Shown piece by piece: positions 20,782 through 29,280 of a DNA stretch of 64,000 nt. The position numbers and the translations under genes were made by a program. Within the stretch, counting starts at the first letter, position 1, and the number at the start of each line of letters is the position of its first letter. Under the pieces are notes generated by a model. That model did not search any database, was not told the DNA's origin, and worked only from the letters and a program-made list of their open reading frames with translations. The DNA lies in NCBI GenBank assembly GCA_009731375.1, contig BJOX01000168.1:591357-655356 (forward strand). Direction: 5' to 3'. This DNA is from Paulinella micropora. Lineage: Eukaryota > Cercozoa > Imbricatea > Euglyphida.

Positions 20782-21348
20782 TTATCCCCTAAATTTAACT
20801 CGTTTATTCCATATATCTTTATTAAACTCTCTTGTGATTGAAGTTCTTTTTTTCTTAAAAAGTTTATAAGCATCAGCATAATGTTGAGTATTAATTTTTA
20901 ATGTATTTTTCCAATCATTGCTTTTCATTTGTTTTTCTACTTTTTTGCGTAAAGGGTCGTGATATTTGTGGAATTCATCAATAAAATTCTTGTCAATTGA
21001 ATTCAATGTTTCATCGGCAGTATTTCTTCTTAGTTCTTTATATAAAGGTAAATTTTTCGCAATTTCATATACTTCATCAATTTCTCCATTAATAATTTCA
21101 ATTTCTTTCATTTTATCTCCAGTTAATGAAATCTCATTAGTCGTCTTAATAGAAGTTTGTTTTTTTTCCGAAGGTTTAAACTTAGGCGGTGGTTTCGTAG
21201 TTTTCTTAAATTTTTTCTTTTCCGATATCATCTTTCCATAATGTTCCATTAATTTAAGCAGTTCAGCCTTTTTTAATTTGCTAATTTTTGGACATCGTCT
21301 CCTTTTTTCTTCACCTAACACTTTTCTCAGGACTTTTACGGTCGGCAT
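20782..21348 (-). CDS. SAP-like basic protein, unknown function
   Basis: 188 aa. Near the N-terminus, CPKISKLKKAELLKLMEHYG resembles a SAP motif (a short helix-turn-helix DNA-binding module seen in many large DNA-virus proteins). The middle is basic and Pro/Lys-rich (FKKTTKPPPKFKPSEKK). The C-terminal half is helical and charged. DNA or chromatin binding is inferred from the SAP-like segment. TACATAAT precedes ATG. It converges on the gene ending at 20780. Confidence 0.65.
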   Translation of the reverse strand: MPTVKVLRKVLGEEKRRRCPKISKLKKAELLKLMEHYGKMISEKKKFKKTTKPPPKFKPSEKKQTSIKTTNEISLTGDKMKEIEIINGEIDEVYEIAKNLPLYKELRRNTADETLNSIDKNFIDEFHKYHDPLRKKVEKQMKSNDWKNTLKINTQHYADAYKLFKKKRTSITREFNKDIWNKRVKFRG

Positions 21349-21395
21349 TATATGTATAAAAAGAAAAAATAATGATATTGAAATGTTTTAAGATA

Positions 21396-21653
21396 TTACC
21401 AGAGATAATGATATGAGTAAAAATTACTATACTCTGGATTATTATAAGTTAATTCACCTTTTGAATTTTTTATAGCCTTTGCTCTTTTTCTATAATTTTT
21501 TCTTCTTACTTTATCTAAATGGTCTAAATGTGAATATAGTCCTATGCGGTCTTTATAATGTTCATATCTAGTATCACCAAAATTGATAACCTTACCTTTT
21601 GGACTAATGACTTTATATTTTTTATTCTTAATGTTGGACTTTAAAAATCTCAT
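21396..21653 (-). CDS. Small viral protein of DUF5754-like family
   Basis: 85 aa. The pattern KYKVISPKGKVINFGDTRYE, then HYKDRIGLYSHLDHLDKVRR, then a SYHYLW ending is a highly conserved small family found across Polinton-like viruses and nucleocytoplasmic large DNA viruses (my recollection is DUF5754). The function is not established. It has a basic, compact fold with invariant G-D, H-x-D and R-R-x-x-Y residues, all present here. It is transcribed divergently from the integrase, with only 10 bp between the two start codons. Confidence 0.8.
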   Translation of the reverse strand: MRFLKSNIKNKKYKVISPKGKVINFGDTRYEHYKDRIGLYSHLDHLDKVRRKNYRKRAKAIKNSKGELTYNNPEYSNFYSYHYLW

Positions 21654-21663
21654 TGTATATAAT
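21654..21663. promoter_or_regulatory. 10-bp bidirectional promoter
   Basis: TGTATATAAT lies between the minus-strand ATG (21651-21653) and the integrase ATG (21664). The shared TATATA core must serve both genes or lie inside the coding regions. It leaves no room for a 5' leader. Confidence 0.6.
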
Positions 21664-22662
21664 ATGGACTATAAACATACAATTATTAATACACAGAATG
21701 CGGATAGCCAACTTGAGGACACACCAACGGGAGAAGAAATAAAAAGGACAAAAGAAGAGGAGGCACTTGAAATACACCACCAAAAGAAAAACCCGAAAAT
21801 ATGGAACACGATATGGGTTGATAAACCATTAGACCAAGTTTTCTTAGACTTAGCGGATATGAGTAAGATAAAAGATAAGAAAGGCAATAAGGGCTATGCT
21901 TGGATGCTCGTTTGGATAGATTGTCATAGCCGATTTTTAATAATCATTCCGCTAAAAAATAAAACAGCGAAAGAAGTATATTATGCTTTGAAATCTATAC
22001 CTTATAAACCAAAGTCAATTACAACTGACAGCGGAGGAGAATATAAAGGTGCTACTCGTGATTATTTTATTGAAAATGGAATTAAACACGATGTCGTTGA
22101 AGTTGGCGACCATAGAGCACTTGCGGTTGTTGATAGAGTGATAAGAAGTATTAGAAGGTGGTTAGACCTTTTATTTGAAACTAATCGTAATTTTGATTGG
22201 GTTAGTTATATTCAAGACTTGGTTAATGCTTACAATCATAAAGTCCATAGAGGGATACAAGCCAAACCAGTAGATGTCTTTGCTAGAAGAGACAAAAATA
22301 AACAGACAATAACACGTGATAATTTAATTAATGAATTCAATATCGGCGATAATGTAAGAAAAGAAAATAAAAGGAATGTTTTTTCAAAAGGCGGTAAGAC
22401 TTTCAGCAAAATTATTTATAAAGTCAAGGGACGAAAAGGGTTTAAAATCATACTAAATAACGATGAGTTGGTAAGCCCACGTGATTTATTAAAAACTGAT
22501 TTTGATAAACCTGTTGATGAAGAAAAAGATATGAAGGAGCAGACCAAAGAAGTTATTAAAGAAAAAAAGACAAAAGAATTACTTAAGAGGGAAGACATTC
22601 AACCAGAGAATATCAGGAGTAGTAAGCGAGAAAAAAAGGCTAAGGTAATATTGGATTTGTAG
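21664..22662 (+). CDS. int: Retroviral-type (RVE) integrase of Polinton
   Basis: 332 aa from ATG 21664, the first ATG after TATATAAT (earlier in-frame ATGs lie inside the opposing gene). RVE core: first Asp in FLDLADM, second Asp in ITTDSGGEY. The third acidic position falls in ALAVVDRVIRSIRRW, where retroviral integrases have Glu and this protein shows Asp. The C-terminal part has an SH3-like segment (FNIGDNVRKENKRNVF, then SPRDLLKT) and a Lys-rich tail. It catalyses insertion at staggered cuts, consistent with the exact 6-bp target duplication. The HHCC zinc region typical of retroviral integrases is not evident. Confidence 0.93.
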   Translation: MDYKHTIINTQNADSQLEDTPTGEEIKRTKEEEALEIHHQKKNPKIWNTIWVDKPLDQVFLDLADMSKIKDKKGNKGYAWMLVWIDCHSRFLIIIPLKNKTAKEVYYALKSIPYKPKSITTDSGGEYKGATRDYFIENGIKHDVVEVGDHRALAVVDRVIRSIRRWLDLLFETNRNFDWVSYIQDLVNAYNHKVHRGIQAKPVDVFARRDKNKQTITRDNLINEFNIGDNVRKENKRNVFSKGGKTFSKIIYKVKGRKGFKIILNNDELVSPRDLLKTDFDKPVDEEKDMKEQTKEVIKEKKTKELLKREDIQPENIRSSKREKKAKVILDL

Positions 22663-22885
22663 AATAAGATGAATTAAACTTAAGCAAAAAAAAATAAAAG
22701 ACTTATCACATGACGATGCGACATTCTTCGGAATTGAACCCGCAACCGAAAATCTCAATTACTACGCCGAACCAATTAGTCGCATCACCCAGAAAGCCTA
22801 CAAGTTTTACAGGAAAATGGTATTTGAAGTATTGCCGTAAGTATATTGTTGGATAAAATTCTAGAAATTCTATTTCCGCGAATAT
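22663..22885. other. Spacer with tRNA-sized inverted repeat (22715-22786)
   Basis: No protein gene is seen. GATGCGAC at 22715-22722 pairs with GTCGCATC at 22779-22786 to enclose 72 nt. The minus strand holds a B-box-like GGGTTCAATTCC. T- and D-arms do not fold canonically, so it may be a decayed tRNA or another structured RNA. Confidence 0.4.
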
Positions 22886-22890
22886 GTCCA

Positions 22891-23010
22891 TGCGACAAAA
22901 TCTCACTTTTTTGTCGCAACAAAATTTCACTTTTTTGTCGCGGTGTCGCAGGGGTTGCGACAGAATTTCACTTTTTTGTCGCAACAAAATTTCACTTTTT
23001 TGTCGCAACC
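22891..23010 (+). repeat. Four-copy palindromic repeat upstream of 23015 gene
   Basis: Four copies of AAAATTTCACTTTTTTGTCG flanked by TGCGACA and TGTCGCA, at about 22891-22920, 22916-22941, 22954-22985 and 22981-23010, with small changes (TCTCAC in the first, GACAGAATT in the third). Each copy can fold through TGCGAC/GTCGCA. They end 4 nt before the next start codon and could be operator or iteron-like binding sites. Confidence 0.8.
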
Positions 23011-23014
23011 AAAA

Positions 23015-23545
23015 ATGGTGGATTTAATTCCAAGCAGGAATAAAACCAAAAACGATTGGTTAGAGGAATACGAAATTCGTAGACCTTGTAGGGATAGACT
23101 GAATAAAGATAAAATCTCTTGCGAAGAAAGAATTTCTAAAGCGGATAAGGAAATCGCTCGTATCATTGAAAAGAAACAGACAGACCTAATTAAGGTTGAG
23201 GCTATCAATGAGATGTTAGAGCGATTGACTATTGAAAATAATGAAGTAGAGGATGATAGAGTTATTCGCTTGAGAAGAAAGAAATTGGAAAAAAAAATAA
23301 ACACAGAAAGAGATAATTTTTATAAGTGGAAAAAGGACAATCGTGGCCAACTTTCCGCTATTGTCCTGAGTAGAATTCTCACTGGAATTGAGAAAGAACA
23401 TTTGTCATTTAATTCTTCGTTTAACAAATACTCCAGTGATGGTATTAACGAGCACATAAACGATAGCATTAATAGCGAACGAGAACATAAGAGAAACATG
23501 CACAGAGTCTTCAGAACCGAGAGTGCGGATAGCAACTCGGAATAA
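23015..23545 (+). CDS. Charged helical protein, unknown function
   Basis: 176 aa from ATG 23015. An upstream in-frame ATG at 22943 would translate the palindromic repeats and is rejected. The sequence is Lys/Glu/Arg-rich and mostly helical, with a central coiled coil (ISKADKEIARIIEKKQ, RLRRKKLEKKINTERD), then GQLSAIVLSRILTGIEKEH and a Ser/Asn/Glu-rich tail. No family is recognised. It lacks the TATA-ATG pattern of other genes and instead has the four-copy palindrome directly upstream, so it may be separately regulated. Confidence 0.65.
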   Translation: MVDLIPSRNKTKNDWLEEYEIRRPCRDRLNKDKISCEERISKADKEIARIIEKKQTDLIKVEAINEMLERLTIENNEVEDDRVIRLRRKKLEKKINTERDNFYKWKKDNRGQLSAIVLSRILTGIEKEHLSFNSSFNKYSSDGINEHINDSINSEREHKRNMHRVFRTESADSNSE

Positions 23546-23576
23546 AAAGACTTTAGTGTAAAATGTTGATTTAAAA

Positions 23577-23705
23577 TATGTTGATTTTACTTAGAAAACA
23601 ACATTATCAACATACATTGGTTTTTTTCAAAACCAAGGGGTTTAACACCCCACCCTAATTCAAAGAAATTTCTATTACACATGCTTTTTGGTGTGTGTAA
23701 TAGAA
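23577..23705. promoter_or_regulatory. Chain of four hairpins between last two genes
   Basis: Perfect-stem inverted repeats occur one after another: TATGTTGAT/ATCAACATA (23577-23614), TTGGTTTT/AAAACCAA (23617-23636), GGGGT/ACCCC (23637-23651, abutting the previous one), and TTCTATTACACA/TGTGTAATAGAA (23670-23705, 12-bp stem). The last ends one base before the next ATG. Terminator, regulatory RNA or protein-binding functions are possible. Confidence 0.7.
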
Positions 23706-23706
23706 T

Positions 23707-24195
23707 ATGGGAGAGCCGAACCAAGTAGCCGAACAACTCGGCGAACTCAACATTGCTCCTGCTCCGCAGGGTAAGACATAACTCTATTGTTAATTCAACT
23801 TATGAATGAATGTGGTTGTAGGTGCCAATTCTTTCTGGAAGACTTGGACGGAAGTTGAAAAGAAAGCACCGAACGAAATGAAAAATGCTCAATTCGTCCG
23901 TGTTTCTGTGGGTTTTGCTCGCCTCGGTTTGGTTGACTTAAGTGCCTTCCAAAGCGATGTGAAGTATTATACCCGCAGACCAAACGAACGGAATGAGAAT
24001 TTTTTGTTTGGTTGGGTACCGTTGGATAGAACCATGAGAAGCCCGAGAAGAAGAACTTTCTTTCTCGCTTCTCTCAAGGTTGGAGAGGGAGAAGAAGAAG
24101 ATGAGGAAATCCTTGTCTTTCCTTCTCTCTCCGCCATAATGAAAAAAGTGGGGGAGAATGAAGAGAGTATTAATTGGTTTGTCCAGATTGTTTAA
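23707..24195 (+). CDS. Intron-containing terminal gene, unknown function
   Basis: Predicted two-exon gene: exon 1 at 23707-23770 (starts MGEPNQVAEQLGEL), intron 23771-23821, exon 2 at 23822-24195. Splicing G/GTAAGA to TTGTAG/GT joins the frame exactly and gives about 145 aa. Without splicing the frame stops at a TAA inside the intron after about 24 codons. Exon 2 begins GANSFWKTWTEVEKKAP and contains RRPNERNENFLFGWVPLDRT, an acidic GEGEEEDEE stretch and the ending SINWFVQIV. No family is recognised. Base composition is richer in G+C than neighbours, suggesting capture from a host. It ends 34 bp before the right terminal repeat. If unspliced, the fallback is a frame from ATG 23806. Confidence 0.62.
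23771..23821 (+). other. Predicted 51-nt GT-AG intron
   Basis: Begins GTAAGA and ends GGTTGTAG, with a branch-like CTTATGAAT/GTTAATTC region upstream of the acceptor and an in-frame TAA. Removal keeps the reading frame between flanking coding exons. Confidence 0.6.
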
Positions 24196-24229
24196 ACCTT
24201 TTTTATTAAATAAGAGGGTTTTCTAATTA

Positions 24230-24404
24230 TGTCATATATTTTTTCGGTTGCTTGTAGTAGCCTGATTATCTCCAACGTGTAAATCTCGGACATGTCCGAG
24301 ATAGGGATATGGTGCTTTTGGCCTTCTGTATTGATTGCTTGTTTTTTATCATACAACCCGAAAGTGGGCGAAAATTTTTGCCCAGTTTCGGGTTATCAAC
24401 TACT
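24230..24404 (-). repeat. Polinton terminal inverted repeat, right
   Basis: Reverse complement of 3733-3907 over 175 bp with no difference seen. The 20-bp palindrome lies at 24283-24302. It ends CAACTACT. Confidence 0.97.
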
Positions 24405-24410
24405 AGCGTA
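24405..24410. repeat. Polinton target-site duplication, right (AGCGTA)
   Basis: Exact copy of 3727-3732. Confidence 0.93.
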
Positions 24411-24575
24411 TTAAGGAAGATATTAATATTAAAATGTATTCAACGGCTCAGTATTAATATTGTATTATAGTTATTAAAATTAATATTTTTGCTTAGATAT
24501 ATTGCGCGGTGATATATATTATTATGTTATGTTATGAGTATATGCAATTGTAAGGCTGTACACGTATATACGTAG

Positions 24576-24614
<39 letters not shown>

Positions 24615-24618
24615 TTCA

Positions 24619-24710
<92 letters not shown>

Positions 24711-24749
24711 GTTTCCCTCTTTTCTCGTTCTCTCTCTTTCTGTGTGTGT

Positions 24750-24797
<48 letters not shown>

Positions 24798-24839
24798 TTC
24801 TATGTATCTCTCTCACACTCCCTACGAGTTCTTCTACGT

Positions 24840-24894
<55 letters not shown>

Positions 24895-24930
24895 CTCTCT
24901 CTCTCTCTCCCTCTCCCTCCCCCCCCCTCT

Positions 24931-24978
<48 letters not shown>

Positions 24979-25229
24979 ATCTATCTCTCTACTTCTTTCT
25001 ACCTCACTTTACCTTTTTCTACCTCACTTCATCTCTCTTCTTTTCCCTCTCTTCTCTGTCTGTCTGTCTCTCTCTCTTCTTTCTCTCTTTCTTTCTTTCT
25101 CTCTTTCTTTCTCTCTTTCATTCTCTCTTTCTCTCTTTCTCTGTCCCTCTGTTTCTCTCCCTCTCTCCTACCTCTCTACCTCTCCAACTGTCTACATTTC
25201 TCTACCTCTCTCCACTTCTCTCTCGCTTT

Positions 25230-25288
<59 letters not shown>

Positions 25289-25807
25289 NNNNNNNNNNNN
25301 NNNNNNNNNNNNNNNNNNNNNNNNNNNNNNNNNNNNNNNNNNNNNNNNNNNNNNNNNNNNNNNNNNNNNNNNNNNNNNNNNNNNNNNNNNNNNNNNNNNN
25401 NNNNNNNNNNNNNNNNNNNNNNNNNNNNNNNNNNNNNNNNNNNNNNNNNNNNNNNNNNNNNNNNNNNNNNNNNNNNNNNNNNNNNNNNNNNNNNNNNNNN
25501 NNNNNNNNNNNNNNNNNNNNNNNNNNNNNNNNNNNNNNNNNNNNNNNNNNNNNNNNNNNNNNNNNNNNNNNNNNNNNNNNNNNNNNNNNNNNNNNNNNNN
25601 NNNNNNNNNNNNNNNNNNNNNNNNNNNNNNNNNNNNNNNNNNNNNNNNNNNNNNNNNNNNNNNNNNNNNNNNNNNNNNNNNNNNNNNNNNNNNNNNNNNN
25701 NNNNNNNNNNNNNNNNNNNNNNNNNNNNNNNNNNNNNNNNNNNNNNNNNNNNNNNNNNNNNNNNNNNNNNNNNNNNNNNNNNNNNNNNNNNNNNNNNNNN
25801 NNNNNNN

Positions 25808-25850
<43 letters not shown>

Positions 25851-25859
25851 CTCTCTCCA

Positions 25860-25890
<31 letters not shown>

Positions 25891-26146
25891 ACTTGTCTTT
25901 CTACCTCTTTCTACCTCTCTCCATTTCTCTACCTCTCTCCATTTCTCTCTTTCTCTCTCTCTCTCTCTTCTCTCTTTTTCTCTTTCTCTCTTTCACTGTC
26001 CCTCTGTTTCTCTCCCTCTCTCCTACCTCTCTACCTCTCCAAGCTGTCTACAATACTCTACCTCTCTCCACTTCTCTCTCTCTCTCTCTCTCTCCCTCTC
26101 TCTCTCGCTCTTTCTCTTTCTCTCTCTCTCTCTCTCTCTGTCTCTG

Positions 26147-26186
<40 letters not shown>

Positions 26187-26191
26187 CTCTC

Positions 26192-26252
<61 letters not shown>

Positions 26253-26291
26253 CTTTCTTTCTCTCTCTCTTCTTCTCTCTCTCTTATTTTT

Positions 26292-26351
<60 letters not shown>

Positions 26352-26408
26352 CCTCTCTCCCCCTCTCTCTCTCTCTATCTCTCTCCCTCTCTCTCTCCCT
26401 CTCTCTCC

Positions 26409-26439
<31 letters not shown>

Positions 26440-26761
26440 NNNNNNNNNNNNNNNNNNNNNNNNNNNNNNNNNNNNNNNNNNNNNNNNNNNNNNNNNNNNN
26501 NNNNNNNNNNNNNNNNNNNNNNNNNNNNNNNNNNNNNNNNNNNNNNNNNNNNNNNNNNNNNNNNNNNNNNNNNNNNNNNNNNNNNNNNNNNNNNNNNNNN
26601 NNNNNNNNNNNNNNNNNNNNNNNNNNNNNNNNNNNNNNNNNNNNNNNNNNNNNNNNNNNNNNNNNNNNNNNNNNNNNNNNNNNNNNNNNNNNNNNNNNNN
26701 NNNNNNNNNNNNNNNNNNNNNNNNNNNNNNNNNNNNNNNNNNNNNNNNNNNNNNNNNNNNN

Positions 26762-26797
<36 letters not shown>

Positions 26798-26880
26798 CTC
26801 TCTCTACCTCACCTACTTCACATGATCCCCCTCCCCCCCGCCCCCCCCTTTCCAGGGAACTACAGTGTCAGTATGCCGGC
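24411..26880. repeat. AT-rich spacer, then CT-rich low-complexity arrays with gaps
   Basis: 24411-24570 is AT-rich with no gene. From 24571 the plus strand is CT/TTTC microsatellite with two gaps (25289-25807, 26440-26761). Islands such as CACACTCCCTACGAGTTCTT near 24811 and CTACCTCTCTACCTCTCC near 25170 are reverse complements of islands in 1-1870, so this array is an inverted relative of the left one. Ser-Leu open frames are artefacts. Confidence 0.93.
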
Positions 26881-26887
26881 ATAATAA

Positions 26888-27730
26888 TTACTGCATAAGT
26901 TTTGGCTCGGGAAGTTTTGGATTGCAGATTACCTTCAATCCAAAACTTTCCATTTTATCCCTTCCCGTGTGTGAGTTGAGAGCAGAGCGGTGAGTGGCTA
27001 GAAGGATCGCCTTGCGTAACTGGGTTGGTACCCACAGTATCCACTTTGAAGGCGTCTTTTCCCACTTACCGCCTGCCCCCTTATACCACAGGAGGTTATC
27101 ATGCCAGGTCATCGTTTTCTTATGGGCTCTTATTTCTCTCGTCTCAGGATGTGCTATCGGATCAATAGCGTGAGCAATGAAGGGGCCCCATTCCTTATAG
27201 CACTTCGCCAACTGACCAAACACCTCGGGGCTCGCCACCGTCATATCCATGTCGTCCAACTGGAGAGCACTGGTGACTAGGCTTATAGGCCCCCCTGTTC
27301 GGTGTGTTTGCTCGGCCGCCGCGATAATCGCCGACCGTGAAGGGTGAACATGCTGGGGTACCCAGAACAACTGCGTCTTATCCGCGAAAAATGCGTTAAA
27401 GGAGTGTTCATGTTCATGGACTGGGTGTCGATCTCCTCTAGCAGGTCTTGCCAGTCCTCAGCTTCGTGTTGCGCGCAGCACACGCGACATATGCATTGCA
27501 GCTGGTCCAACAGTTCAGCTTGAGAGTCAGGTCTATATCCCGGTGTCCAGCTTTGCGCGTTGGTGGCCATGTATGCCATCCCCGCCGGCAATGTGTCTTT
27601 GAAATCTGCTGTGTGCTCCGTGGCCGTCCAGTCATCATCTGCTGTCCATCCGACTAGGCAGGCTGTGGGAGTTTCCAAGGCAAAGCGATCTAATCCGTCG
27701 CCTACGGAGCCTTTCACCCGAGGCATCCGT
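26888..27730 (-). pseudogene. Degenerate Ty3/gypsy pol fragment
   Basis: Two overlapping minus-strand frames (27283-27726 and 26888-27370), so at least one frameshift. The downstream frame carries WHDNLLWYKGAGGKWEKTPS, then WILWVPTQLRKAILLATH, which aligns with WRDGLLWYKGLHGRYASQPD, then WTLWVPESLRRFIFVAAH in the pol of the intact element at 28203-38818 (the stretch before the integrase zinc motif). The upstream frame would correspond to the variable region after RNase H. No LTR is attached. It is a truncated relic of a related but distinct family member. Confidence 0.75.
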
Positions 27731-28202
27731 GAAGTTCCACTACCATAAGCGGCAGCAGGTGAACCATGATTTCTAACCCTGACCGGGAGGGGCGGGGGTG
27801 TGTGTGTGTGGGGGGGGGGGGGGGGGGGGGGGNNNNNNNNNNATCTAAGTCAAAGTGGTTAACTATTTTTCAAATATTATTTAACATTCAGCTTGTAATA
27901 ATCAAATTAAGCTGATTTAGTAATCAAATTCATGATTGAAATTGAACTAGGGAAACGGATGAGAAAAGTTGATGTTAAGATATCAGTAAGTGACTAAGTA
28001 TCCTTTGTCACACATGTTTAAGGCTTATCACAGTCAAACCAGGAAGCTTTAATACAACTGGAAACTCATTTTTAATACGTTATTGAGCTTGTTCAACCTT
28101 ATTTTTGCTTAATAAAATCAATTTTGAATGTCTGAATCAAAAAGTCAAAAATCACAGGCAGGACAATTTTGGAAAAATTTATACCCCACATTTGGCCAAA
28201 TC
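27731..28202. other. Spacer with G-run and small gap
   Basis: A GT and poly-G tract (about 27797-27832) runs into a 10-base gap (27833-27842), then AT-rich unique sequence. No gene is recognised. The last four bases, AATC (28199-28202), are the target duplication of the following element. Confidence 0.6.
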
Positions 28203-28439
28203 TGTAATGCCCCCAACGATAGCTCGTAAAAAGTCGGTAATACAACCAAACACAGTCCTCAAGAATGAGAATGATGTCTCGTTGTATTAGCTCAGTGAAG
28301 CCAAAAAGGAAAACGGCAACAGACCAGGAATAAAATGGCATCAGGTCCAATCCGGACAAATAATACTGAAAAACAAGCTGGTGCACCTGTCACCAGGAAA
28401 AGGTACTTTTTACCGGCTATCCGGGGGGTGATGCCTACA
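28203..28439 (-). repeat. 3' LTR of gypsy element
   Basis: 237 bp, bounded by TG/CA. It differs from the 5' LTR at two positions near 28402-28406 (GGTAC versus TGTAT). Confidence 0.94.
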
Positions 28440-29280
28440 GTACCCCCTCCCGATTTTATGACGGAAATAGCATTTTCGTCATACACCTTCTGATTTCTTT
28501 CTGCAAATAGTATGCGCTATGGAGTCATGCCACACAGCGCATCGACCCACGGATAGACGCTAAAAGACGATAAATATATCCTCATACGGCACGTCAAAGC
28601 GGATTCTCTAGCCTTTCTTGTAAATTTTGAACTCCTTCCCCTCAATTTCTTTTTTTTTCTTTTTTTTTTTCTGCAGTATGTCAAGAACAAACGTACAATT
28701 AATAAAAAAAATACAAGCAACGTGGTGCTGTAGTACGATTCCCCCTTTGATCTCCTTCTTCTTCTTATCATTATCATTATTATTATTATTCACAGGGAGA
28801 TCGTAAGTACATTGTCTTTTTTAATGACATACCCTTGTATAAGGCGGATATCCTATGATATAGTATTAGGGGGCCAGTCCTAATAGCTATATCCGAAGTC
28901 GAGGTGTATGTACCCGACCCTGCGATATACCGACACAAGTAGAGATTGACCGTGCTCAGGTACGACAGTATATAATCTATCGTAAAAAATAATTTAATGA
29001 AAGTTTCAGAGAACATTTCATTTTCGAGAACATCATCCCAGGACTTGGAAAGGGTCATACCCGGGAACACCATCGCTCAATACACTAGCGATCCCCGTAT
29101 ACGGTGTAGTATCATCGTCGATCGACCTTTCGCACTCGTATGTTGCGATCGAATGCCAAGTTATATCACTGAGTCTTTTTAATATTCATATTGATAACTG
29201 ATGATGCATGATCAAATCATGATACGCCGTGGGCAATCAATCAGTTTATTTGAGACGCATAAAGAAAAATAGTTTCTTTG
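28440..29280 (-). other. Non-coding 3' region of gypsy element
   Basis: Between pol and the 3' LTR. The purine-rich GGGAGGGGGTA (minus strand) directly before the LTR is the probable polypurine tract. Short frames have no recognisable features; no env-like gene is visible. Confidence 0.7.

Larger units (their letters stand above)
3733..24404. mobile_element. Complete Polinton/Maverick-like virus element, 20.7 kb
   Basis: The ends are 175-bp inverted repeats starting AGTAGTTG and ending CAACTACT, flanked by an exact 6-bp duplication. The content matches the Polinton core set: protein-primed family B DNA polymerase, RVE integrase, double-jelly-roll major capsid, minor capsid, adenain-type protease and HerA/A32-type packaging ATPase. 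It adds accessory genes: HIRAN, zinc finger, S74 fibre, small two-TM protein. The capsid module makes it a candidate integrated virus rather than a bare transposon. All complete genes are open. Only the stretch hidden by the 758-base gap in the capsid region is undetermined. It is AT-rich, unlike the flanking retroelements. Classification as Polinton versus Polinton-like virus would need phylogeny of the capsid and polymerase. Confidence 0.96.

Noticed and set aside
22715-22786. Calling this a functional tRNA gene
   Set aside because: The acceptor-like stem is 8 bp, but the T-stem does not pair and four extra bases separate it from the acceptor strand.
22943-23014. Upstream start for the gene at 23015
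   Set aside because: It would encode the palindromic DNA repeats; the ATG directly after the array is more plausible.
24742-26898. Very long Ser-Leu frames in three phases
   Set aside because: CT-dinucleotide repeat artefacts running across assembly gaps.
28786-29073. 95-aa minus-strand frame in the gypsy 3' region as an env or accessory gene
   Set aside because: No signal peptide, TM anchor or homology features beyond a generic hydrophobic stretch, and no counterpart is visible for comparison.
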